NCBI GenBank assembly: GCA_934718065.1
Contig: CAKUZR010000015.1
Location: 1 to 48,365, forward strand
DNA: 48,365 nucleotides
Source of the DNA: an uncultured Treponema sp.
Lineage (GTDB): Bacteria; Spirochaetota; Spirochaetia; Treponematales; Treponemataceae
Direction: 5' to 3'
Part shown: positions 39,654-48,365 of the stretch, in pieces
Position numbering within the stretch: position 1 is the first letter of the stretch
Layout of the letters: every line of letters starts with the position of its first letter
Program-made: the position numbers and the translations under genes
The notes under the pieces: generated by a model
What the model was told of the DNA's origin: nothing
Database searches by the model: none
What the model saw: only the letters and a program-made list of their open reading frames with translations

Positions 39654-39675
39654 TTCCTTTGGAAAATTGTATTAT
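39647..39675 (+). promoter_or_regulatory. Sigma-70 promoter of the phosphohexomutase (leaderless)
   Basis: TTAACA (39647-39652), 17 nt, TATTAT (39670-39675). The A of the ATG (39682) lies exactly seven bases after the -10. The TTAACAA segment is also the -35 of mnmA on the other strand. Confidence 0.65.
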
Positions 39676-39681
39676 ATCAAT

Positions 39682-41460
39682 ATGAAAACAGATATGATTC
39701 TTTCAGCTTCGGGCTGGCGAAAAATTTTTGCAATAAGCGGCGACGAGCAGGACAAAACTGCAATGATTGGCGAAAACAATATCGCAATTTCAATATATTC
39801 AGCGGCAGTTTTTGCAGATTATTTAAAAAAAATCACAGGAAAAGAAAAACCGGAAGTAATTGTTGGAATGGACGCGCGTCCGACCGGGCCGGCAATATCA
39901 GAGGCAGCGGTAAAAACTTTTCTGGCAAAGGGAATTTCTGTAAAATTCACGGGAATCACAGCCGCTCCGGAAATAATGGCGTATTCAAAAAAAGCGGACG
40001 GATTTATGTACATTTCGGCGAGCCACAATCCTGTCGGGCACAACGGAATAAAATTCGGCTTGAATTCGGGCGGAGTTTTAAACGGAACTGAAAACGCAAA
40101 GCTCGCGGCGGAATTCAATGCGCTTTGCGCCCAGGAAGAAGCCCAGAAAAAAGCGTTCGCAATAATCCAGAACGTAAAAGAAATCGATGTGGATTCAGTT
40201 TACAAAGAACAAAAAAATGTGAAGGACGAAGCTCTTTCCGCATACAACAATTTTCTGTACTGGACAATTTCCGGCTCGGAAAACCACAATGAGCAAGAAA
40301 AAATATTTTCAATAATAAAAAACACTTGCCTCAACAAAAAAATAAGCGTCGTTGCAGATATGAACGGTTCAGCGCGCTCGGTTTCTGTTGACAAGCAGTT
40401 TTTTGAAAAGAACAACATCGGATTTTACGCAATCCACAACAAGCCAGGCGAAATTGCGCATGAAATAATTCCGGAAGCTGAAAATCTTGTCTACGTTGCC
40501 GCGGAAATGGAAAAGCTCCAGAAGCAAGGCCACAAGGACGCGGTTTTAGGCTATATGCCAGACTGCGACGGCGACCGCGGAAACATTGTTTTCTGGGATG
40601 AAAAATCTGAAAAGCCAGTTATTCTAAAAGCCCAGGAAGTTTTCAGCCTTTCAGTTCTTGCCGAGCTTGCGTACCAGGATTTTACAGGCAAAAAAAATCC
40701 TGCGGTTGCGGTGAACTGCCCTACTTCAATGAGAATCGAAGAAATCGCTGAAAAATTCGGGGCAAAAGTTTTCAGGGCTGAAGTCGGCGAAGCAAATGTC
40801 GTGAACCTTGCCGCGGAAAAACGCCAGGAAGGCTACGACGTACGGATTTGCGGAGAAGGAAGCAACGGCGGCACAATCACTTATCCAAGCGCAGTCCGCG
40901 ACCCAATCAACACAATTTTTGCGATAATCAAACTTTTGAGCATAAAAGAGCTTTTTGCCGGCTGGTGCAAAAAATCAGGCAATGAATTCAGGGAAAACTA
41001 TTCGCTTTCAGATGTTCTGAGCACAATTCCAGCCTACACAACAACAGGCGTAAGCGAAAAACGCGCGGTTCTTCACATAAAAACAAGGAATCATTCGCTT
41101 TTAAAGTCTGAATTCCAGGCGATTTTTGAAAAACAGCTGAAAGAACAAAAATGCTTTCTGGAAAAATTCGGACTTTTCAGCTGGGAATGTGACATTACGA
41201 ACGGAACAAAAGAAATTCGCGGCGAAAAAGATTTTTCAAAAAGCGGAAAAGGCGGGCTGAAAATACGTTTCTTCGGGAAAGATTCAAAGCCGGCCGCATT
41301 TATCTGGATGCGCGGAAGCGGAACTGAGCCAGTTTTCAGAATTATGTGCGATGTAAAAGGCGTCAACCCGGAGCTTGAAAAAGCGCTGCTTTCATGGGAA
41401 ACCGAAATGCTCGAAAAAGCGGACGCACAAGCCGAAATCATGGAAAACAGCGGGAATTAA
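39682..41460 (+). CDS. Phosphoglucomutase/phosphomannomutase family protein
   Basis: The 592-residue alpha-D-phosphohexomutase has the phosphoserine motif SASHNP (Ser114), preceded by VGMDARPTGP. The metal-binding loop PDCDGDRG lies near residue 293, the sugar-binding loop GEGSNGG follows, and RGSGTEPVFR lies near the C-terminus. It interconverts glucose-6-P and glucose-1-P or a related pair. An open frame runs 28 codons farther upstream through the promoter, so the ATG 39682 was chosen. It is longer than classic PGM/PMM by inserts around 170-260. Substrate not assigned. Confidence 0.9.
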   Translation: MKTDMILSASGWRKIFAISGDEQDKTAMIGENNIAISIYSAAVFADYLKKITGKEKPEVIVGMDARPTGPAISEAAVKTFLAKGISVKFTGITAAPEIMAYSKKADGFMYISASHNPVGHNGIKFGLNSGGVLNGTENAKLAAEFNALCAQEEAQKKAFAIIQNVKEIDVDSVYKEQKNVKDEALSAYNNFLYWTISGSENHNEQEKIFSIIKNTCLNKKISVVADMNGSARSVSVDKQFFEKNNIGFYAIHNKPGEIAHEIIPEAENLVYVAAEMEKLQKQGHKDAVLGYMPDCDGDRGNIVFWDEKSEKPVILKAQEVFSLSVLAELAYQDFTGKKNPAVAVNCPTSMRIEEIAEKFGAKVFRAEVGEANVVNLAAEKRQEGYDVRICGEGSNGGTITYPSAVRDPINTIFAIIKLLSIKELFAGWCKKSGNEFRENYSLSDVLSTIPAYTTTGVSEKRAVLHIKTRNHSLLKSEFQAIFEKQLKEQKCFLEKFGLFSWECDITNGTKEIRGEKDFSKSGKGGLKIRFFGKDSKPAAFIWMRGSGTEPVFRIMCDVKGVNPELEKALLSWETEMLEKADAQAEIMENSGN

Positions 41461-41489
41461 TTTTTCAAAAAACAGATTTCAGTGACGGC

Positions 41490-44400
41490 TCACCTTACTT
41501 CAATGCAGACAGGATATTCAACAGAATCAAAAACATAGATTTTGTTCCAGCTTTCACAGAATTCTTTCTGTGAAAAAGTATTCAGCCTGTTGTTCAGCTC
41601 CAAGTCCAAATTTATGCTTTTTGGAGCGTCGAAATGCGTTGCCGCCGCAGAAATTCCGCTGAACGCCGCGTCTGCAGTTCCTGATTTATAATAGCAGTTT
41701 GCGTAAAAATCTGCGCCGCCACTTCCGGTGACATTTGCAATCGCCGCGGAATTCGAATTCGCCTCGGAAGAAGTTATATTTCCAACATTGTAGCAGAACG
41801 AAACATCGCTTTCCGTAGTGCCTGCAATTCCGCCCACGTTATTTTTTCCGCTGACATCACCGAAATTCGCCGAATTATACACGGTATATGGATTTCCTGA
41901 AATTCCGCCGACATTTTCATCCGTTGAAGAAACAGAACCAAGATTTATGCAGTTTCTGATTACAGAAGCTTCGTTCACAAAGCCGCAGATTCCGCCGGTA
42001 TTTTTGCAGCCGCTTATCACATTCACTTTTGAGACACATTTTTCTATCAGAATTTCAGAAGCTGCATAACCTACAATTCCGCCGATTCCAGTCTGAGTGA
42101 CTGAAGCGCTCGACAAATTTCCTGAGACAGTTCCTTCAACCGTAAGATTTTTTATAGTTCCGCCGTAAATATTTGAAAAAAGTCCCGCAGTGTCGTTGCG
42201 GCTCACATAAAGATTTGAAATTTCGTGTCCATTGCCGTCAAAAATTCCCCGGAAAGGCGAATTAGTTCCAATCGGCGTAAAATGCGTTGAAGAATCATCC
42301 TCAAGACAGCTTAAATGAATATCTTTTTTAAGAACAAGAGTTATTCCGCTGAAACTATTTCCAAATTCTTGCGTCCAGGTGGAAATTTGCCTCAGCTCAG
42401 CTTCTGTTGAAACCGAAAACAGTTTTTCATCATAATCCGCAAGATCTGAATAGCTTGAAAACGAGCCGACCGCAGGCAAAGCCTTTTCAATTTTTGCAGA
42501 TTTTTTTCCGCCGAAAGAATAAACTGAAAGCCCCATTTTTTCCGCTTCTTTCAAATTTGTATCAAAAAGCTTGAAAAAAGCAACGTAATCTTCAAGCGGA
42601 ATGGTTTCCGAGTCCGCCTGCAGGATTTCCTTTCCTTCTGAAATTTCTGTGAAAATTCTGCACGTTTTTTCAGCAGAATATCCGGAAAGCACATCGATAA
42701 TTTTTACAGCAGATTTCGGCGAATAAATCGTTTCAATATATGCATCCGCGGAAATGTAGATGACAGGCTCTGTCACTGAAATTGTATAGCCAACATCGCA
42801 GCTCTGGAAATTTTCCGCAACTGAAGAATTATTGAAAACCGCGCCGCCGTAAAAACTCACGGAAGAAGCTGAATCGCAGAAAATTCCCGCGCCAAAGCAA
42901 GCCGCCGAACAATAATTGTCGCGGATTTCGCCGTCATAAATATCGATTTCTGTTTTTTTCAAATATATTCCGGGAACTTTTCCAATTCCGCCCGAATAAT
43001 TATGCCGAACAGTTCCTGAATTGAAATAAACAAAGGAATCTTCCGCGCAGACAGCTGTGCCGTTTGAACCTTGCGAGCCGTTTGCGTAAATTTCAGAATT
43101 TTCATTTATTTCCAAAGAAGAATTGTTTTTTATGCAGATTCCGCCACCACCTTCAGAAGTGGATTTTGAAAAGCAGTTCAGAATTTTTGTAGAATACAAC
43201 GTAAGGCTTGCGGCGTTTTCAGCAAAAATTCCTCCGCCTGCCGAAGCGCAGTTTGAACAGTTCAGTTCATTTGGAGAATAAGTTTTGTTCTGAATTCCAT
43301 TCTGCAATTTTTGTATTTCATCATTTTCCTTTCCGATGACGCAGTTTTTCAGCGTAAGTTCCGCGCCGTCCGCTCCGTTCAGATAAATCGCGCCGCCGTT
43401 TGTATTCACATATCCGCCGTACAGATTCAAATCTTCCAGAATAAGCTTCACATTTCCTGTGATGTAAAAAATTCTTGAAACGCGGGCCGCATCAATTTCA
43501 ACAGCCGCGCCGGAAGCAGAAAGCCCTGAAACTGTGAGCCGCAGTTTTTTCTGCGTGGCTTTCAAGGAATAAAGAGATTCGTCCGTAAGACCGGAAGTAT
43601 CGCCGTCAGAAATAATATTGCCCAAAAGATAAATATAAAATTCACTTTCGCCGTCGTTTGCGCCTTCAACCTTTTCAAGAGCTTTTTTCAACGTTTTAAA
43701 AGGCGCCAAAAATGAGCCGGAATTGCTGTCCGCGCCGGAAGAAGAATCAACAAAAAAAGTTTTCATCTGAAAACTTTTTATTGCCTCCGAAGAAACGCAC
43801 AAAAAATTGCCGGATTCGTCAATGTATTCAGAAGAGCCTGTCCATGAATCAGTTTTCATCCCCTTGAAAACATTTATTGTTTCAGTGCAAATATATAGAA
43901 GAGAATTTGAATCATCCTTGAACTGAAATTTCACAATGTGTTTTCCAGACGGAGCATTTTTATAAATTTCACCGCCTGAAGAAAAATCCGGAAGAAAATC
44001 AAATACAGCGGAAGAATCCGCGCCGGAAAAAGTAAGCGTTTTTTCATAATCCGCAGTTGAAACAGCTCCGTCCGAAGCGACCGTTGTTATTGACCAGGAG
44101 GCAACCGCTGTTTTTACAGAAGAATCGACCTTCAGCAAAAGCGAAACAGTTCCAGTGCCGGAAGAAGAACTTGGCGAATCTAGAAGAATGGAAATTCCTG
44201 AAACGCCGGAAGCGGAAACAGCAATATTTTTTACAGTTCCGTCGATAACCTCTGTTTTTTCTGAATCGTCCGCATAATATGCGCTTGCCGAAAGATTCCA
44301 GGTTCCAGCCGGCAGCTCAATTGAAAAATCTGTTCCCAAATCAAAATCCGCTGATTTTATCTGCGGGCCGCCGGCGGAAGAAAGCTGCGCCGTAACAAAA

Positions 44401-44687
44401 TATTTCATTCCGGAAGCTGAAGGAATGGCCGTCCGTTCCGAAGATTCAAATTTTCCGGAAAAACCAGAAATTCCAGAAACGCCGGAGAATCTTGAAAGTT
44501 CGGCTTTTCCTGAAACAATAAATTTTTCGCCGGAAACCAAGCCGGACTCAGAACCAGCTGATTTTTCCTCAATTTCATTTTCTCCCGAGCATGAGAAAAA
44601 AACTGAAAAAAATCCAAAAAATCCGAGCATAAAAACAAAAAATGCAGATTTTTTCAAAAAACTTTTATTGAGCAAAAAATTTTTCAT
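41490..44687 (-). CDS. Large lipoprotein with beta-helix and GLUG repeats
   Basis: The 1065-residue lipoprotein has a signal peptide with lipobox at Cys33 (SVFFSC). A serine-rich N-terminal region leads to a KTDSW-linked domain, then FFVDSSSGADSNSGSFLAPFKTLKKALEKV, the start of a right-handed beta-helix (DUF1565-like). The helix runs with rungs such as LYGGYVNTNGGAIYLNG and NCSNCASAGGGIFAEN. A C-terminal region (about 870-1010) has GLUG-type repeats: GGIVGYA, GGICGFV, GGISGNP, GGIAGTT. It is probably surface-exposed or periplasmic and binds carbohydrate or a host component; function unknown. It is the second of two related tandem genes, 20 nt after the first. Confidence 0.85.
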   Translation of the reverse strand: MKNFLLNKSFLKKSAFFVFMLGFFGFFSVFFSCSGENEIEEKSAGSESGLVSGEKFIVSGKAELSRFSGVSGISGFSGKFESSERTAIPSASGMKYFVTAQLSSAGGPQIKSADFDLGTDFSIELPAGTWNLSASAYYADDSEKTEVIDGTVKNIAVSASGVSGISILLDSPSSSSGTGTVSLLLKVDSSVKTAVASWSITTVASDGAVSTADYEKTLTFSGADSSAVFDFLPDFSSGGEIYKNAPSGKHIVKFQFKDDSNSLLYICTETINVFKGMKTDSWTGSSEYIDESGNFLCVSSEAIKSFQMKTFFVDSSSGADSNSGSFLAPFKTLKKALEKVEGANDGESEFYIYLLGNIISDGDTSGLTDESLYSLKATQKKLRLTVSGLSASGAAVEIDAARVSRIFYITGNVKLILEDLNLYGGYVNTNGGAIYLNGADGAELTLKNCVIGKENDEIQKLQNGIQNKTYSPNELNCSNCASAGGGIFAENAASLTLYSTKILNCFSKSTSEGGGGICIKNNSSLEINENSEIYANGSQGSNGTAVCAEDSFVYFNSGTVRHNYSGGIGKVPGIYLKKTEIDIYDGEIRDNYCSAACFGAGIFCDSASSVSFYGGAVFNNSSVAENFQSCDVGYTISVTEPVIYISADAYIETIYSPKSAVKIIDVLSGYSAEKTCRIFTEISEGKEILQADSETIPLEDYVAFFKLFDTNLKEAEKMGLSVYSFGGKKSAKIEKALPAVGSFSSYSDLADYDEKLFSVSTEAELRQISTWTQEFGNSFSGITLVLKKDIHLSCLEDDSSTHFTPIGTNSPFRGIFDGNGHEISNLYVSRNDTAGLFSNIYGGTIKNLTVEGTVSGNLSSASVTQTGIGGIVGYAASEILIEKCVSKVNVISGCKNTGGICGFVNEASVIRNCINLGSVSSTDENVGGISGNPYTVYNSANFGDVSGKNNVGGIAGTTESDVSFCYNVGNITSSEANSNSAAIANVTGSGGADFYANCYYKSGTADAAFSGISAAATHFDAPKSINLDLELNNRLNTFSQKEFCESWNKIYVFDSVEYPVCIEVR

Positions 44688-44707
44688 AATTTCAGTCCTT
44701 TATAGTT

Positions 44708-47700
44708 TCAGTTTTTTGCCACTGTCACGCGGAACGTATCGCTGAACGCAATTCCGTTTGCAGTCGCGCTCACAAAAATATAATAAATTCCAGGCGGAAC
44801 AGTTTTTTCAAATTTAATCGAATAAACATTTCCAGATGCGCTTTCGCTCCAATAAGATTTTGGAACATTTTCCCCGCCGCATGAAACAGAAGCCGCATTC
44901 CAAGAGGCAGAGCCCGTTTTGTTTCCGTCGCCGCCCCAGTTCAAGGCCGAAGAAGAATCCGCAGTTATTTTCACAGTATTTTCAGTTCCGTAGCTGAATG
45001 AATCAGAATCAGCGGAAAAAACAAGTTTCTCTTCAAAAACGGAAGAAACTCCACCGCCGGCAGAATTTTCTCCGTTGATTTTCAGCAACGCCTTTTTATC
45101 AGACGAATCTGAAACCAGCGAATAGACAGAAGAAACGGAATCCGCGGAAAAAGAATCATAAATCTGGAATTTGCTGATAAGTTCCGAAACCGAAAGCGAT
45201 TCAGACGAAGTTGAAAAAACTGTTTCATTTCCAGAAAGCAGAACATTTTTTTCGTAGCTGATTTTTGAAATTTCATCCGTTTGATACGAATTTCCGATTT
45301 CAAATGAAGATTCAGGCAAGGCAAAAACATAATTTTTCACAAATGCGCCGCCGGAAATCAAAATATTTCCAGTTTTCAAATAAATGGAATCTGCACAGCC
45401 ACCATAAAAATTCAACGTTGAAAGTTTGCTGCTGATTCCAAGGTAAATTCCAATGTCCTGAAGCGGAGTGCCGTCAATTTTTCCGGAAGAAGAAATTTCC
45501 GTTCCGTCAGAAATATTTATTGAAGCGCCGTCCTCGGTGCGGACAACAACGCCGTTCAGCTGGGATTTGTTTCCGCTGATTTTGCATCCAGCCAAATTCA
45601 AAGTTCCTGCCCGCGGATAAAAAAGCGCGCTGTAAACCGAGCATCCTGAAACAGCCACGCCTTTTCCAAAAGCCGCCTCGTCGTTTTTTCCGCACATAAA
45701 AAGAACCGCGCCAAAATATTTTCCGGAAGAATCCGCCGAATCGTAGAGCAAAATATTTTTAAAGCTAAGATTTTCAACATCCAGATGAACCGCAGCGGCT
45801 GAACCGTTCACCTTGAAAACTCTTCCCAAAACCGAAACTCCAGAAACAGACGCAAACGAAGCTGAATCCTGCGCAAACGACATAATTTTCACGGAAAAAT
45901 CATTTACGCCGGAATTTTCAATATTGCAGAGCGTTGGAGTATTTATTTTTCCGCTGGTCGTTGTGTCTTCCTGCAGTGAAAGCCCGCCCGAAGAATCAAT
46001 TTCAATGTCATCCAGAATATAAACGAAATGTTCAAGCCCGGATTTTGCGGAATTTTCCGAAAGAGCCGCGTCAACAGCAGCCTGCAAAGTTTTATACGGT
46101 TTGTCATAGTTTCCGGATTCTGGAACGCCGCATGAAGTTTCTGGATCAACATAGTAAAAACGGCTTTTTTCTGACTCAACGTTATTTTCGTAAAGAAAAC
46201 CGCCACCGCTGATTTGCCATCCATCTTTTTCCATTGCGAAATTCACGCGGTTCGATTCGATGTTTTCACCGGAAAGAATTTTTTTTCCGCGCACAAAACT
46301 TGAGTCCGGCATTGAAATAAAAACCGAATTTTTGCCGTTTGAATCGCTGTAGCTTCCGTCAAAATTTACGCAGGCTGAATTTTTTGAATCATCAATGTAA
46401 AAAACGCAGTCGAGCGCGCAGTTTCCGGAAAGAGTAAATGAATCTGCTGATTTTATTCCATATTCTGAGCAGTTTTTCAGCGTCACGCCAGAAAGAACAA
46501 GCGATTTAAAGCCCGAGCCTTCAACCGCCACTGAATTCCCTGAAAATTCCGCCGCGGTTATATTCGCCTCGGTTTCAGAAGAATCAAGAAAAACGCCTTT
46601 TGAATAACCCTCAAACTTGCAGCCTTCAATTGTCAAAGCCCCGCTTGAACCGGAAAGCCGCACCGCAGTTGAAGAAGAAGCTCCAGAGCCCGAAAATTCA
46701 ACATTTTCAAAAACAAGGGAAGAAGAATTTTCCGCCGCTGAACAAAACGCAAAATCATCCGCAACAGCGCAGCCCGAAAAACAAACCGCCGCGCAAGAAA
46801 CAGAAACCAGCGGAACAATATTTTTTCCGGCTGAATCATCCGGCTCATCAGAAACGTTGATATTCACAAAATTTATCGCCGCTCCGGAAATTTTTCCGTC
46901 AGAAATCTGCACCAAATTCCCGGAACGCCTGATTGTTCCCCGCTCCGATTTTTGAACCGCAGAATTTTTATCGACGCAAATTGTTCCGTCAGCCTTGTAC
47001 GTTGCAACCGTAAGATTTTTCACATTTTCTGAAAGCGTCACATTTTTGCTGAAAACCACGGAAGTTCCTTCCAGAATGCAGACCGGAACGCCATCCATGC
47101 AAAAATTGAAAAGCAAATCAAACGCCGAATCCAGCGAATCCAGCGGCTCGCCGGGCAAAATTCCAAAGCCTCCAGCCGCGGCTTTTCCGGAAACGTACAA
47201 AGCTTTCGCCTTGGAAAGCCTTACGCATTTTTCAGTGAAAACAAATTTTCCGCCGGAAATAAACGCGCCGTCATCGGTCCAGGAATCTGTTTTCAGCGAT
47301 GAGGCGATATTCACCATTTTAACGGTTGAACAGACTTTGTTTCCGCTTACATTTCCGGAAGAAACCGCTCCGTCGTAAAAAGAAAATTCAACTTTGTATG
47401 CGCCGGCCAGAACAGATTTTCCGCCGAAATCAAAAACATCCGAGCTTGAAAGAGACAAAACCTGGCTGCATGAATTTCCGTCAGAATCTTTCCAGACTGC
47501 AAGCGCGCTTTTTACAGCAGGAACAGAAGAAGAAATTTCAAGGCTCGCAGTTCCAGACGCATTTTCCGCGGTGTAAATTTTTGTGCTGATTTTCAAATTG
47601 TTTTCGTCGCCGCTTTCATCCGACAAGGAAACCGCAACGCTTCCCGAAAAAACAACCGGCGCGGCAGAATAATTTTCAGAAGTCAGCCCAGAGCCGTAAT

Positions 47701-48010
47701 AAATGTCGCAGGAAAGAATCCAGCCGCCGTTTTCCAGAAGAAATGAAAAGGAATTTTCCGGACCGGAAGCCTCTTTTCTGGTGGAGCCGCCGGAAATCTT
47801 CTCCGCATAAAAATGATAGAAAAAATTTCCGCTTTCATAAGAAGGAAACGCGTTCCTTGAAGATTCCATTTTCAAGTCGGAAGAGCCGCTTATTCTGTGC
47901 AAATGCCCCGCGCCGGAATTCGCAGCTCTTTCTTCCCCGGAATAAAAAGCGCATCCCGCGGCCAAAAGAGAAACAAGGCAGACCAGCTGGCAAAAAATTT
48001 TTCTTTTCAT
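44708..48010 (-). CDS. Large lipoprotein with beta-helix domains, paralogue of the next gene
   Basis: The 1100-residue lipoprotein has the lipobox LLAAGC at Cys20. It shares with the following gene the order: serine-rich region, a strand-rich module ending in SLKTDSWTDDG, then a domain where FYVDPETSCGVPESG and PYKTLQAAVDAALSEN match FFVDSSSG and PFKTLKKALEKV. Two beta-helix stretches (about 380-560 and 640-900) are seen, with an Ig-like C-terminal domain ending FSDTFRVTVAKN. ATG 48010 was chosen because it begins the signal peptide; an ATG 21 nt upstream has no advantage. Role unknown; likely adhesion or glycan binding. Confidence 0.85.
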   Translation of the reverse strand: MKRKIFCQLVCLVSLLAAGCAFYSGEERAANSGAGHLHRISGSSDLKMESSRNAFPSYESGNFFYHFYAEKISGGSTRKEASGPENSFSFLLENGGWILSCDIYYGSGLTSENYSAAPVVFSGSVAVSLSDESGDENNLKISTKIYTAENASGTASLEISSSVPAVKSALAVWKDSDGNSCSQVLSLSSSDVFDFGGKSVLAGAYKVEFSFYDGAVSSGNVSGNKVCSTVKMVNIASSLKTDSWTDDGAFISGGKFVFTEKCVRLSKAKALYVSGKAAAGGFGILPGEPLDSLDSAFDLLFNFCMDGVPVCILEGTSVVFSKNVTLSENVKNLTVATYKADGTICVDKNSAVQKSERGTIRRSGNLVQISDGKISGAAINFVNINVSDEPDDSAGKNIVPLVSVSCAAVCFSGCAVADDFAFCSAAENSSSLVFENVEFSGSGASSSTAVRLSGSSGALTIEGCKFEGYSKGVFLDSSETEANITAAEFSGNSVAVEGSGFKSLVLSGVTLKNCSEYGIKSADSFTLSGNCALDCVFYIDDSKNSACVNFDGSYSDSNGKNSVFISMPDSSFVRGKKILSGENIESNRVNFAMEKDGWQISGGGFLYENNVESEKSRFYYVDPETSCGVPESGNYDKPYKTLQAAVDAALSENSAKSGLEHFVYILDDIEIDSSGGLSLQEDTTTSGKINTPTLCNIENSGVNDFSVKIMSFAQDSASFASVSGVSVLGRVFKVNGSAAAVHLDVENLSFKNILLYDSADSSGKYFGAVLFMCGKNDEAAFGKGVAVSGCSVYSALFYPRAGTLNLAGCKISGNKSQLNGVVVRTEDGASINISDGTEISSSGKIDGTPLQDIGIYLGISSKLSTLNFYGGCADSIYLKTGNILISGGAFVKNYVFALPESSFEIGNSYQTDEISKISYEKNVLLSGNETVFSTSSESLSVSELISKFQIYDSFSADSVSSVYSLVSDSSDKKALLKINGENSAGGGVSSVFEEKLVFSADSDSFSYGTENTVKITADSSSALNWGGDGNKTGSASWNAASVSCGGENVPKSYWSESASGNVYSIKFEKTVPPGIYYIFVSATANGIAFSDTFRVTVAKN

Positions 48011-48034
48011 TTTATTTCGTTCAAACATCAATAA

Positions 48035-48222
48035 TTAGCCTGAATGTCCAGTTTTTTGTAAAAAAACAAAAGCGCAGGCAGATTTACAGTTTGTGAAGAT
48101 TTTTGACGATTGAACCAGTAAAAGTGCAGCGCACCCGAATCAATACAAGCAAAGCTCGAGCCAAATCCATCTGGAGCAAACTGGAAATATGCCGAAAGCG
48201 TTCTTTCAGAATTTGCAAAAAA
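48035..48222 (-). repeat. 188-nt dispersed repeat, family B, copy 2 (inverted)
   Basis: Its reverse complement aligns with 20843-21030 from end to end. Here it stands upstream of the lipoprotein gene, with 24 nt between it and the ATG. The remaining DNA to the window end (48223-48365) is A+T-rich and I see no gene in it except a possible start at 48354. Confidence 0.85.
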
Positions 48223-48353
48223 CTTGAAATTAAGGTTAATTATAACATCTGAACCAATACGCCACAAGAAAAACATTATTAAATTCAGGCTCGTAACTTG
48301 TAAAGAATAATTCCCCAGTTTTCTGTCAGAAATTACAGCAGTTTATATATATC

Positions 48354-48365
48354 ATGGCGGGAGTT
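48354..48365 (+). CDS. Possible start of a downstream gene (partial)
   Basis: ATGGCGGGAGTT at the very end reads Met-Ala-Gly-Val after a TATATATA run that could be a -10 element about seven bases before the ATG. Four codons are too few to support a gene; recorded only as a possibility. Confidence 0.25.

Overview
The window is a stretch of spirochaete chromosome, almost certainly Treponema and probably a host-associated (gut or rumen type) species. The evidence is two FlaB-type periplasmic flagellin genes beside flaG and fliD, a flgN-flgK-flgL-fliW-csrA operon, a helix-turn-helix/EIIA(Ntr) fusion, many short conserved spirochaete genes, and large beta-helix/GLUG lipoproteins. Coding density is high and the intergenic DNA is A+T-rich. 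I see no phage, transposase, rRNA or CRISPR array.

Layout. 1-3351: a small exported protein, NrnA, an uncharacterised sigma-70-like protein behind an almost perfect sigma-54 promoter, and RdgB. 3352-11318: flagellar block on + (flaB, flaB, flaG, fliD, a 196-aa protein, a PilZ protein) running into an 88-aa protein and tsaE-tsaB. 11357-11697: tRNA-His, tRNA-Arg and tRNA-Lys on -. 11737-16138: flgN-flgK-flgL-fliW-csrA on -, with a sigma-28-type promoter. 16392-20579: mixed metabolic genes. 20599-21418: two unrelated dispersed repeats, then tRNA-Leu and two identical tRNA-Gly genes. 21485-24798: tig, clpP, clpX. 24838-28224: glycosyltransferase, DEAD-box helicase, truB. 28211-33569: rimP-nusA-infB-rbfA(-truB) on -, with a terminator in its leader. 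33647-41460: RluA-type synthase, exported transglutaminase-like protein, HTH-EIIA protein, propeller protein, degenerate M23 protein, mnmA, phosphohexomutase. 41490-48010: two tandem lipoproteins of 1100 and 1065 aa. 48035-48222: an inverted second copy of the 188-nt repeat.

How the genes work together. The flagellar genes form a complete late module: filament (FlaB), cap (FliD), junction proteins (FlgK, FlgL) and their chaperone (FlgN), plus the FliW-CsrA pair that in other bacteria couples flagellin synthesis to export. The first flaB leader carries two CsrA-type sites: a GGA motif in a hairpin hexaloop, and the Shine-Dalgarno itself. Both flaB and the flgN operon have promoters matching the sigma-28 consensus. 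The rimP-nusA-infB-rbfA-truB cluster is the usual translation/transcription operon, and its leader appears able to self-attenuate.

Most interesting signals: (1) a sigma-54 promoter driving a divergent sigma-factor-like gene, which would make a two-step sigma cascade; (2) the CsrA/FliW/FlaB RNA circuit, including a further GGATGT-loop hairpin before flaG; (3) an intrinsic terminator abutting the rimP operon; (4) at least seven genes whose vegetative promoter places the start site 0-3 nt from the start codon, suggesting widespread leaderless mRNAs; (5) an MnmA with a rearranged cysteine set; (6) an IF2 with a long RGG-like disordered segment; (7) two families of dispersed intergenic repeats.
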